Source: Thalassia testudinum (lineage: Eukaryota > Streptophyta > Magnoliopsida > Alismatales > Hydrocharitaceae). Taken from it: a stretch of 64,000 nt of DNA. The notes below the pieces were generated by a model. That model was not told where the DNA came from. It did not search any database and saw nothing but the letters and a program-made list of their open reading frames with translations. A program made the position numbers and the translations under genes. Where the stretch lies: positions 36,640,501-36,704,500 of the forward strand of contig JAZHRO010000026.1 in the NCBI GenBank assembly GCA_037157565.1. The letters run 5' to 3'. Shown here piece by piece: positions 36,885-46,652 of the stretch (positions are counted from its first letter, which is position 1; each line of letters starts with the position of its first letter).

Positions 36885-38652
36885 TGACTGGTCGATCTTT
36901 CGCTTTTAAGTCGTTTGTAGTTTAATGTGGTGGAAAAATCGACTAATCAATTTTTAACAAGAAATTACCACTCGTAGAGGAGTGGGTCGTATCCACAGGG
37001 AGGCAATAACGTATTAAAATTCGCGCCACTTAAAAATGTTTGTTCTTAGTCAATTTGGACAAGAACCAAGCCAAGATTACCTTTAGATTAAGGTTTAAGC
37101 AAGAAACAATGCTGAAATGGCAATTATGAGAAACTATAGGATATTTTCCGCAATGCAGAGTCAATAAAATATGATTAAAATTTGGCAATGGCAGAAAATG
37201 TAAATTTTAATTGAAGGTTTCCTGTAGCAAAACAAGGGAATTTTTCCCCGTTGTCTTGCGCGACGAGGAGCCGATGACCGGGCGCGGGAAGCTCGGAGGA
37301 GGTCCCTTGGACTAAGAGCTTCGAATCGGTGGTGGCGGCGAGTCGCGCGGCGGCCGGAGGTGGCCGGACGAGCTCCGGCGGAGGTGCTGCTGGTGGCGGC
37401 TGCAGGCGGTTGAGCGGGTGCGGCCTGTTGGCGTGAAGTCTGCCGCGCGCTGCTGCTGCGGGGGTGGCTGCTGCTGCTGGCGTGGGCACTGCTGCGGCTG
37501 GTGTGGGCACAGGAGCTCAGGCTTGGTGAGCGCTGGATTGCAGGCGCGGGGAAGAGGGCGCTGCAGGCAGTTCTGCAAGCGCGGGCGGAGGGTGCTGTAG
37601 GCACGGGAGCGGGTGTGCAAGCTGCAGGCGCGGGCGTGGCTGCTGGTGGTGGCAGGCACGCGGGAAGAGTGGTTGGCGTTCTGCAGCTGCGTGCGGTTCT
37701 GAAAGCGCTGGAGGAGAGCGCGGCGGGCTGAGGAGGGCGTGCGTGGTTGGCGAAGGCTGATGGTGGGCGCGGGTGTGCTGCAGGCTGATGGGCGCGGGGA
37801 AGGTGGCGTGGGCTGATCTGCAGGCGTTGTTGGAGGATGCTGCGGGCGACTCTGTAGGTGCGGGAAGAGGGCGCTGCATGGAGAGCGGTTGCGGGTGGAC
37901 TTCAGATGGGTACGCAGGCGAGTGGGTGGAGGTGAGCGGGTAACTTCAGACGTCTGGGAAATTCCCCAGACGTCTTAAGTTACTGAGAAGGTGATTGCAG
38001 TGACGGTGGTTGCAGCGGTGGTGGTTGGTGACGACGGCGAGGGAGTTGCACGCTAAGGTGCTCACGGTAATGCGGGCGAGCTCCGGATGGCGGTGTGGCC
38101 TATCACACCACACGCCCGCGGCGGTGGAGACTTGCCGCCACGGTAGAGGCTGGCAGTATGGAGTGGAAGAGAGAAGTTCTCTCTGCACAGTGGTGGGTCG
38201 GTGGCAGAGGCCTCCCGAGCTCGGCTGCCTCCCTCCTCCTTTTGTAGTGGCTTGCACAAGTTTGAAATCAGTCGCCCGACCAGATCCACCACATCCGCTC
38301 CCCCTTGAATGGCTTCTTCACTGCAGCAGCCGGGCGTTGGAGCGTCAGCCAGCCGTTATGAAAGAAGAAGAATAAAGAAAATAATGTTAAAATATTAGGG
38401 TTATTTATGTACAGACCCTCAACTTCTATGTTACTGAAAACAATGTACCTAATTGGTTATCTAATTAGAAAAATGCCATTCTATACTAATTCTAAATGTA
38501 CTTAAAGTATGTATGCAATGCATGGATTATGTAATTAAATTAAAACTATGAATTAATCTATTTACATCCTAATTTATACTAAATAAATGTTAGAATTAAC
38601 CTAATGTGTAGGCACTTAAATACTTAAATAGCCCACATCTATGGGCTAATCA
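36885..38652 (-). repeat. 3' LTR of Z1, complete
   Basis: 1768 bp. On the - strand it starts TGATTAGCCC and ends at the TCA of GGTCA. It contains a GC-rich zone of imperfect CTGCAGGCGCGGG-like repeats (37400-37900) that differs in length between Z copies, and a GACGTC pair at 37949/37969. Proline/alanine-rich ORFs here are by-products of the GC-rich repeats. Confidence 0.85.
37949..37974. repeat. GACGTC pair, near-palindrome, Z1 LTR
   Basis: Hexamers at 37949 and 37969, 20 bp apart, with a nearly self-complementary 14-bp spacer. Confidence 0.85.
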
Positions 38653-38666
38653 AATACCCCCATGTC
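38653..38666 (-). other. Polypurine tract of Z1
   Basis: On the - strand GACATGGGGGTATT abuts the 3' LTR. Y has the related GGTATGGGGGTA at 46641-46652. Confidence 0.7.
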
Positions 38667-39039
38667 TAACTTTTGCTAGTCCCTAGCAAAATTAAGTGAA
38701 ACCTAGCACTCTAAGTAGACTAGTTAACTCACTTAGTCTTCCTTCAGAAGCATATTAAGTTCAGGCTCTAGACCAAAGGTTCCTAAGTAGTTGCTAAGTT
38801 ACAGACTAGGTTGGCTAAAGACAAGTTGCAGGCACAAGTTTCCTTGATTTCTGACTCTACCCTAAAGTTTATTGATCCCTGAGATTAAAGCATCTGTGCC
38901 TGTGTATTGGTCTGAGTTATTTGAGTTAAAGGTTTTTTTTTTTTTATATATATATATACTTTTTTTTTTATTCTTCTAAGTCTAACCTCAGATCAGCTAT
39001 CAACACGGTCTGTGTCGGATTCATTGTCCCCATTACCAT

Positions 39040-39250
39040 ACCTCGAAGGGTGCCTGGCTTTCGATGCTTCGAGATAGCACCGCCCATAACGACCCTAAGA
39101 ACTCCTGGCAATCGACACTTCGAGATAGTATCGCCCATGGATTTCTTAAGCGAATTCAGGCCTATGGCAATCGACACATCGAGATAGGGCCGCCCATGGT
39201 ACCTGAACCGCGCAATGCACTTACATGCCCCCAGTAGGATGGATATCCTA
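39040..39250 (-). repeat. Short tandem repeats and hairpin near the 3' end of Z1
   Basis: Three imperfect units carry TCGA-ACTTCGAGATAG and CGCCCAT words (39061, 39110, 39168). A stem follows at 39222-39260 (CACTT...AAGTG around AGGAT/ATCCT). Y has the counterpart at 46001-46213. Confidence 0.6.
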
Positions 39251-39760
39251 AGAGACAAGTGCCGAGGAGGTAATATGTTATCATCGCATCCTCAAGGTGA
39301 GTATATACTCGACCTCTCCTGCGGCGGGAACTCTTCCAATCAAAATGTGTTTTCAAGCCTCTCTTAAGTCAAAATTAAGAGAACCAAATCTTTTTTCAGA
39401 AAGACGAAAATTAAGTTGATTACCAGACCAAGTGTGTGAAATTTGGATGCTTGGGTTACAAGGACCCGTAAACCAAAAGGTAGAATAAGACTCCAGGTAC
39501 TACCCCACCTTTTAACTCAAACCCTAGCTTCCCTTCCTCAACCTCTTGAGGAATGGTCCGCAACTTAACTCCTACTTAAGTTTTTAAGTCCACAAAGGAC
39601 CCTAAAGGTCTAAAGCTAGTAGCTCATTTAGCTTCTAAAGTTTGACCCTAGAATTAACTTAGTCTACCCTAGAGTTCTGATTTGCTTAAGACTGCAAGAT
39701 CTAGCCAGTTAAGCTCGAAACCTTTTTTTTTTTTTATGTGTACAAATGTATGCAATTATG

Positions 39761-40270
39761 CTATGTATATCCCCAAGTACACCCCCCCATGCCTAAAATC
39801 TGCAATGTCCTCATTGCAAAGAAGGATATTACCTGGGTCAGAGCTGGGCTAAATAGCCAAAGAACCTGCAAATCAGGTTCAAGAATTGCAGAAATAGGCC
39901 CTAAAAATGAGCAAAGCAAAGTTGGCCTAGAAAATAGGTAACCTAGGATGTTGGTGAGCTGATGATGAATCTCGATAGCAAATGCTCGCCCAACTAAAAT
40001 GGGAATGAAATCTTCCCAGGTCACCAGAAGAGGTTCTAAAGGATAAACAAGTAAAACAACCTCCAAAGGGGTAGGGGGAGGATGACAAGGATCCTCCAAA
40101 AAGAATGGGGAAGGAATGGTACAGAGATAAACCCCCAGGGTAATGGACTGACTAAAGAAATCATCAATCCATACCCGATACTCCATTACAGAAAATATTG
40201 GTCTGTTAAGCCCCCTAGTCAGAACAAAAATGAGCAATTCTCTAAGGCAAGGATCGTCTAGGGTGTCCAA
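39761..40270 (-). CDS. Possible downstream ORF of Z1
   Basis: An open frame of about 169 codons begins 10 bases after the main Z1 ORF, with no ATG until about codon 29. It is rich in hydrophobic residues and Pro. Its end overlaps the conserved hairpin, so part or all may be non-coding. It is not recognised and is included only because of its position. Confidence 0.25.
   Translation of the reverse strand: MDTLDDPCLRELLIFVLTRGLNRPIFSVMEYRVWIDDFFSQSITLGVYLCTIPSPFFLEDPCHPPPTPLEVVLLVYPLEPLLVTWEDFIPILVGRAFAIEIHHQLTNILGYLFSRPTLLCSFLGPISAILEPDLQVLWLFSPALTQVISFFAMRTLQILGMGGCTWGYT
39782..39817 (-). other. Conserved hairpin and G7 tract of Z1
   Basis: On the - strand GCAATG-AGGA-CATTGC forms a perfect 6-bp stem with a 4-nt loop, followed 13 bases on by a run of seven G. 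Y has the same arrangement at 45282-45316. Confidence 0.65.
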
Positions 40271-40279
40271 GTTACGAGG

Positions 40280-41757
40280 TTATGGGATGGCCATAAGATC
40301 TAAGTTGGGTTTAATCAGCTTGGTGTCCATCCCAAACACTCTTTCTAAATCCTCAATTTCATCCCTAGCATTCCTTGCACCATCATGTGGATCTTCCTGC
40401 TCTTCATCAGGAGTCACAATTTCGCTTTCAGGTATAAGCGAATCAGAGGGTGACTTCGAAGTGAATGAAGGTAGGTTGGAAGCAACAAATCTAGGGATTA
40501 TCCTATCAATGCCATCCCCGGGTTTTTGTTCTTTACTCAAATCTTCCCTGGAGTCTATATGTGAATCCACATAAATCTTAGAAATTGCTTCCAAATTTTC
40601 CATCATTTTATCATGAGGAGAAATATCATCAATGGGTGTGCTAAGAAAACCTAATTTGGTCAAATTTGTGACATTCTCAGGGGCTAACTCTTCAAATAAG
40701 ACATAATCACCCTTAGTGTCACTCCAAATCTTGAATGTAGGTTCCTCATATAATTCGTCCTCCTCCTCATCACACAATTCATCATGTACCCGAGGTCTAG
40801 AATCATTTAATATCTCAGCAGATCCCCTAGGGTGCTCTATCTGAGGTAAATGGTTTACACTGGTAACATCAGACTCCTCAGATAGGTCAATTTCTTTAGG
40901 GTTAGGTTCCCTAAGGGTGGGTTTGAGTTCCATATCGTGATCAGAAGAGAGGGTAGGATTAACAACTTGACTTTGACCCACTTCATCAAATGTCACGAAA
41001 ATACTATCATCTGGGTCGAGGTCTTCCAATGGTACCATCATTCCCTTCTTTTGACTCCAATATAATTCAGGTGGATACTCAACCTTCTCATCATCTTCCT
41101 CGGGTTGCTACCTTTCTTCATCCAATGCATAGCTACTGTCATGTGTATTTTCCTCCCACCTAAAGTGTAGATCGCTCAAGGAATTGTTATCTAATGGGGA
41201 GGTTTCAAAATCGATCCTTGAAAAGTAGCTATTCTCCCTAGAATTTCCCTCCAACTTAAGGTGTAGCTCTTCCACGGGAGATGCATCTATTGTAGAGGGG
41301 TGTACGTCATCCTCAATGGGGTAAATTGGGTGGCTAATTTCATCTCTTTCTTGTTGGCCTGCTCTCAAAGATTCTCCTAACAATTCACTCATTTCATTTT
41401 GCATTTTCTGTATTTCCATCTTCAAAGAGGAGAGGTCATTTCTATCATAAGAGAAGTCAGGCTCAAGCTTATAGTACCCAGGAGTGTTTGTCCAACCATT
41501 ATAAGTTTTCAGGGAGCGTGGGTTGGGTATTTCTTTGGTATGTGGGATATTGGGCAAAGCAAATCCCTCTCCTGAGTTCTGCTCACTAATTTGGGGCTTA
41601 ACTAGGCCAATACTCCTATAATAGGAGTAAAACGGATCCCAATGATTGTCATTATGTCCATCAAGGAATGGACCATCTCGGCGTCTGGGATCGAAGGATG
41701 CAGAGTGGGGTGAGGGTGTGGGTAAGATGTGAAAGGATGAAAATCAATGTGGTCCAT
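40280..41757 (-). pseudogene. Z1 long acidic ORF, one stop and one frameshift
   Basis: I do not recognise the family. The likely start is the ATG at 41757. A run of four G at 41707-41710, against five in Z2 (57247-57251), shifts the frame. From 41690 the frame is open to 41108, where a TAG interrupts it, and the same frame continues to 40280, about 490 codons in all. It is strongly Asp/Glu-rich with a possible coiled coil (near 41430-41330) and repeated EEL-LK / H-DSS patches. By position it replaces gag-pol. It has no zinc knuckle, protease or polymerase motif. It may be a gag-like or accessory protein. Confidence 0.55.
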
Positions 41758-43010
41758 TCTAACTCACACTTCAATCAGAATTCCCCAAGCAAGACACAAT
41801 TCAAAAGGACCTTTTAGGTCTTTCCCAATTTAGGCTTTTGATTTTAAGTCAGATTGCAGGTGACAATACAATTTGTTCAATCAATTTATGCGCCTATTGT
41901 CGACCTACGGCTCGCCTAAGAAGACCTAGTTGGAGCTTAGGTGTTCTTCCCTAAATCTCAAATGGTCAAGTAAATCCAACGACGGAAGATCGAGGGATGC
42001 AAGTAGGCCTAAGCCTTCCTTTGAAGCTGTGCTTTCGCGGTGCTCCTCAACTACCCCCAAAAATCCGTGACAGGGTATCCCCCTCTTTGGATTTACAAAA
42101 CCTTTGATCTCAAGTTCCGAACACTTCAAAATCCAACGAAAGGAGGGCTCTTGTCCTAGTATTTCCAAACCTAAGGAGTGTCTAGAAGCGTGCCGTGGTG
42201 CAAGTGAAATAAGTGTGCATACACCGTCAAAGATTTTGAACTTTGAATCGCACGCCAAGTTTGAAAATCAAATCCTTGGTTTTTAAAATGTCCTTCCTTT
42301 AATTAGTCCTTTTTCTAAAAAAAAATGTGACCACTTGTTAGATTTATTCAGTACAGATTAGGTGGTCTTCGCATTAAATCCCAAATGCAATGCGTGATCA
42401 AAAATAGGATGCAAAGTAAGAGAATGCGTACCTTGCCTCCAGCAATCTTCGATGCAAAAATGCACGCAATGCAGAAAAGCAAATCTAGAGTCTGCTCATA
42501 TAGACCTAAATGGTTCGTCCTAGGGCAGGCAGCTTCTAGCAGGCAGCTCATTTTTTTTTTTTCTTTTTCTATTTTTTTTTAGAACTACTTATGCACAAGC
42601 AAATAAAAGAAATAATAAAAAAAAAAAAACCTAAATCTAAAGAAAAGGGAACAGACTCCCAAAAATTACCCAACACGGGCCCAAAACAAAATCGGGGAAC
42701 AAACCCCTCAAAATACGCCCCAGAACAAGGGTTTCAAACTACTTGCAATGAAAAATTAAGTCTACAGTCTTAATTCTATTCTAATTAAATTAGCGATTAA
42801 ATACAATGGTGTCCGTCGCGTCCTCGTCCTTCTCCTCCTTTCAAAATTGCTTGTCCACTTCTCGTCTGCCGACGTCAAGGGTCGCCTCTCACAGTGGCTG
42901 ATTCTTGCACAAATTTTCTCGCATAGAAAAGAAAATAATGAATGGTCAAATCTCTGTGCAATTGACAAATAATCAAAATAAAATTAGGCAAAATTATTGC
43001 GTCTGTTGCC

Positions 43011-43028
43011 TCCCCGGCAACGGCGCCA
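43011..43028 (-). other. Primer binding site of Z1 (tRNA-Asp type)
   Basis: TGGCGCCGTTGCCGGGGA on the - strand, two bases inside the 5' LTR end. Identical to the Y site. Confidence 0.88.
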
Positions 43029-43030
43029 TT

Positions 43031-43946
43031 TGACTAATCGATCTTTCGCTTTTAAGTCGTTTGTAGTTTAATGTGGTGGAAAAATCGATTAATCAATTTT
43101 TAACAAGAAATAACCACTCGCAGAGGAGCGGGTCGTATTCACAGGGAGGCAATAACGTATTAAAATTTGTGCCACTTAAAAATGTTTGTTCGTAGTCAAT
43201 TTGGACAAGAACCAAGCCAAGATTGCCTTTAGATTAAGGTTTAAGCAAGAAACAATGCTGAAATGGAAATTACGAGAAACTATAGGATATTTTCCGCAAT
43301 GCAGAGTCAATAAAATATGATTAAAATTTGGCAATGGCAGAAAATGTAAATTTTAATTGACGGTTTCCTGTAGCAAAACAGGGGAATTTTTCCTCGTTGT
43401 CTTGCGTGACGAGGAGCCGATGACCGGGCGCGGGAAGCTCGGAGGAGGTCCCTTGGACCAAGAGCTTCAAATCGGTGGTGGTGGCGAGTCGCGCGGTGGT
43501 CGGAGGTGGCCGGACGAGCTCCGGCGGAGGTGCTGCAGCCGGTGACCTTGCACGGCTGTTGGCGTGAGATCTGCTCGCGCGTTGCTGCTACGGGGGTGGC
43601 TGCTGCTGCTGGCGTAGGCGCTGTTGCGGCTGGCGTGGGCACGGGAGTGCAGGCGTGGTGAGCGCTGGATTGCAGGCACGGGGAAGAGGGCGCTGCTGGT
43701 GGCGGTTCTGCAGGCGCGGGAGAAGGGTGCTGCAGGCTGGTGAGCGCGGTCTGGAGGTTCGGCAGGCGCGGGTGCGGTTGCGGTTTGAGTTCTGCAGCTG
43801 CGTGCGGTTCTGCAAGCGCTGGAGGAGAGCGCGGCTGGCTGAGGAGGGCGTGTGTGGTTGGCGAAGGCTGATGGTGGGCGCGGGTGTGCTGCAGGCTGAT
43901 GGGCACGGGGAAGGTGGCGTGGGCTGATTTGCAGGCGTTGTTGGGA
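43031..43946 (-). repeat. 5' LTR of Z1, truncated
   Basis: It matches the start of the 36885-38652 LTR but stops after about 916 bp at GTTGGGA, where sequence switches to Y ORF DNA. The missing part includes the LTR's outer end. Confidence 0.85.
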
Positions 43947-44029
43947 TGCTCCAAATGCAGGAAAAGACCATGATGAGCCCATTTTAGAATCCCAAGACTC
44001 CTGCAAGTATGAGAGTAGAACTGAACCTC
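43946..44029 (+). repeat. 84-bp second copy of Y ORF sequence at Z1 border
   Basis: 43946-44029 repeats 36802-36884 almost perfectly (GCTCCAAATGCAGGAAAAG ... GAGTAGAACTGAAC). It lies directly after the truncated Z1 LTR. The junction shares GTTGGGA-GCT with both parents. Confidence 0.85.
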
Positions 44030-45066
44030 TCGAGGGTGTAAATTCCGTCCCTTATTCTGAGAAGGTGACCCTCAAAGGTTATTCAGACCTAAATTCTAGT
44101 AATTCAACCCACATCCTAAGCCTAGAACCTAGATCTGAAACATATTTTGAAGATTTCAAGGCCCCAGATGAAGAAAATCAATCTCCTAATGAAGAATATG
44201 ATTTTGGGCCTCGATTTGATGAATATCCCTCGTCAACCTTCTCAGAGGAACGAATCGATTTTGCGGAAGTCATGCCAATCTACGACACAGAAGCCGAGGA
44301 GTTAGACGAGCAGGGTTTCAATTGGGTCTGCCCTACTAGCTTAGAATCTGAGCCTCTACCAGATAAGGATACCCTTTTAAGCTCAGAATTAACATTTAGG
44401 CTAGATCCCAGTCAGGCTGCTGAATATACAACATATGATTTATTCTATGGTGGAACTCATGCTCTAGAATCTCATTCAAACTTTGATTTTCGCAAACTCT
44501 CCGACGATCTCAAATTTGACCATAACATCGGAGAAAATCTGCCTCCTGATTATAACATGTCAATCTTCTTTGAAGCCACCTGCTCCACATATACAGAACC
44601 AATCAAAACCCGTTCCCCACCCCGACCCGTAATCGGACTCAATTTCTATTCTGATTCACCTCTCACTGAGCCGTTTGCAGATGATTCAACTCCATATCTA
44701 GACAGGGTATCGGGTACTGATCAGACCACAAATCAGGAGCCTCCATCCTTTGATCACCTCTGTAGGGATTCCACACCTTACATGGATAATTTTTCGGAAC
44801 CCTACTTTGACCAGGCTGATTCGACTCAGCCTGAACCCGAGTTTTCACTTCCATATCCATCAGAACGTCACTGCATATGGTGGGTTCCGCATCTGCTGAT
44901 CTACATCTATCAACCCACCAGACTTATTGGGTTCGGGCTGCATCATCAGCCCACTGATCTCAACAAGCACTTGGTTGGACCAACTAGGCTCTTAATCAAG
45001 GTGTTTGTTTTCCAAAACTCCATTGATTTGACCACTCCCTCTCCACCCCATTTTCCGCTCGACTGA
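44029..45066 (+). pseudogene. Y acidic ORF, second part
   Basis: It continues the frame of 36293-36884 and ends at TGA 45064-45066. It is acidic, with repeated DSTPY-D / SEP-FDQ patches (codons for Asp, Glu, Ser, Pro), then a more hydrophobic tail. No known domain was recognised. As part of Y it probably encodes a structural or accessory protein of the non-autonomous element. On its own it lacks a start; a GTG at 44065 is the only early candidate. Confidence 0.6.
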
Positions 45067-45087
45067 AGGCATGAAATTTAGCGCTTA

Positions 45088-45103
45088 ACGGGAGGCAACC
45101 CGT
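45088..45103 (+). other. GGGAGGCAACCC hairpin of Y
   Basis: ACGGG-AGGCAA-CCCGT forms a 5-bp stem with a 6-nt loop, 22 bases after the ORF stop and preceded by GCGCTTA. A GGGAGGCAACCC block at this place is a recurring feature of plant Tat/Athila-type elements. I did not find it in Z1. Confidence 0.7.
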
Positions 45104-45281
45104 CATCCCAAACACAGAGACCCGTCTGATTATCCATCTGGACTCCACGTCTATTGCACCTTGAGACCAGCCTTAGACAGATGATCCCACCTCTGGTACA
45201 CGTATCAAAGCTTAAAATCATCCGCATCAGTCATTTTCGACCCATTCCCTGACCTCAACACTAATTCACACCCTTTGTTTA

Positions 45282-45316
45282 CAATGAGGACATTGCAAAA
45301 CTTAGTCATGGGGGGG
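45282..45316 (+). other. Conserved hairpin and G7 tract of Y
   Basis: CAATG-AGGA-CATTG stem followed by seven G at 45310-45316. Matches the Z1 element at 39782-39817. Probably an RNA or DNA signal in the 3' non-coding region. Confidence 0.65.
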
Positions 45317-45329
45317 TGATAAAGTGTAT

Positions 45330-46000
45330 ACATACAGAACCAAGAAAAAATATCAGGAGTCTCACACACAAAAAATTTGCATATGTCAAAAAATTCAAGA
45401 AAAAAAAATTGAAAAAAATTAAGAAAAAGAACAAAAAATGGGGGGAGGGAGGAAATTTTGTGAGCCACTTAAGCATAAGGAGGAGAAAAAGAGCAAAAAT
45501 GAAGAAAGGAGCACAAAAGGAAAATGAAAAGAAATAGTCATTAGTAAAAGATTAAGGGGTTAACTGAAGTTATAGACCGAATCAAGAAAAAGAAAAGAAA
45601 AGTGCTACAGAGATATAACAAGAGATTAGCAGGAACGCCGGTCTTAGGCCTTTTGGGCTAGTACCTTTAGCTTAAAAATTCACGTATCCGTTAAAATCTG
45701 GATAATCCTCAAGAGGTTGAGGAAAATGCAAAGCTTGAGTATTAGGTCTAAGGCTTAGGAAGTATTCGGCCTCATTAACTGACCTCCGGTTTGCGGGATT
45801 CGGTAACCTAAGCACCCAAATTCACACACAGGCTGGTTCAGTGCGCATAAAACATCCAAATCACACAAGAGCGTTTAATGTTCTACAAAAGTCACCTAGA
45901 TTAGGAGCGGCCAATCAACACAAGTTGATTTGGACAAGTTCCCAACGCAGAGAGGTGGGAAATTCCCCTCAAAAATGCGTAACAACATATTGTCTCCTCG
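45330..46000 (+). other. A-rich 3' non-coding region of Y
   Basis: Purine-rich and AAAA-rich (45340-45620), with no gene. It resembles the corresponding Z1 interval in order of blocks only. Confidence 0.5.
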
Positions 46001-46213
46001 GTGCTTGTCTCCTGGGATATTTAAATATCCTACTGGGGGCATGTAAGCACTCTGCTGGTTCAGATACCATAGGCGGCATTATCACGAAATGTCAATCGCC
46101 AGGGGCTGAATTCGGCCATGGAACGCCATGGGCGGGATTATCTCAAAATCTCGAAAGCCAGGGTTCTGGGGGTTGCCATGGGCGGGATTATCTCGAAATC
46201 TCGAAAGCCAGGG
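46001..46213 (+). repeat. Hairpin and three 38-bp repeats near the 3' end of Y
   Basis: GTGCTT ... AAGCAC encloses the 16-bp palindrome GGATATTTAAATATCC (46015-46030). Three 38-bp units follow at 46067, 46126 and 46176 (CCATGGGCGGGATTATCTC ... TCGAAAGCCAGGG). Z1 has a diverged version. Confidence 0.75.
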
Positions 46214-46652
46214 ACACTTGAGGATTGATGATGGGGACGAGGAATCCGATACAGATCGTGTTGAGAAGCTAATCCGAAGCTAGAAATAAAAAGAAAAGAG
46301 AGAGAAAAACTCTCCAAACAAATAAATCTTCTATCTCTCTCTTACAAAAAAACGCACTGCAAACTGAACTTAGGCTAAAAATGTCTCAAGTACGGGTGCT
46401 TTAACCACGGAGTCCAACAAACCCTAGGTTAATTTTTGTGGGTCGGAGAAACCTTTGCGGAGGACTGAGGCTAAAGCAGAACAGGTCCGGATTTTGGTTG
46501 GTACTTGAGTACCTCTAGGCCTATTGTCGGCATTCCGACCTAATCACAAAAGGAGAAGCACTTATCATTGTTGACAGACACTTAGGGTCTAGAATGGAAG
46601 TTAAAACTTTGAAATTTTGCTAAGGGACTAGCAAAAGCTAGGTATGGGGGTA

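Larger units (their letters stand above)
36885..43946 (-). mobile_element. Non-autonomous gypsy element 'Z1' inside Y
   Basis: The - strand order is partial 5' LTR (43946-43031), primer site (43028-43011), leader, long acidic ORF, conserved hairpin and C7/G7 tract, tandem repeats, purine tract (38666-38653), complete 3' LTR (38652-36885). There is no polymerase. It is the same family as Z2. The right end is truncated and joined to an 84-bp second copy of Y sequence, so no clean target duplication is left. Confidence 0.85.

Noticed and set aside
37161..37879. Pro/Ala-rich ORFs in the Z LTRs (also 43307-44006 and 58896-59410)
   Set aside because: By-products of GC-rich imperfect repeats inside LTRs; frames are not kept between copies.
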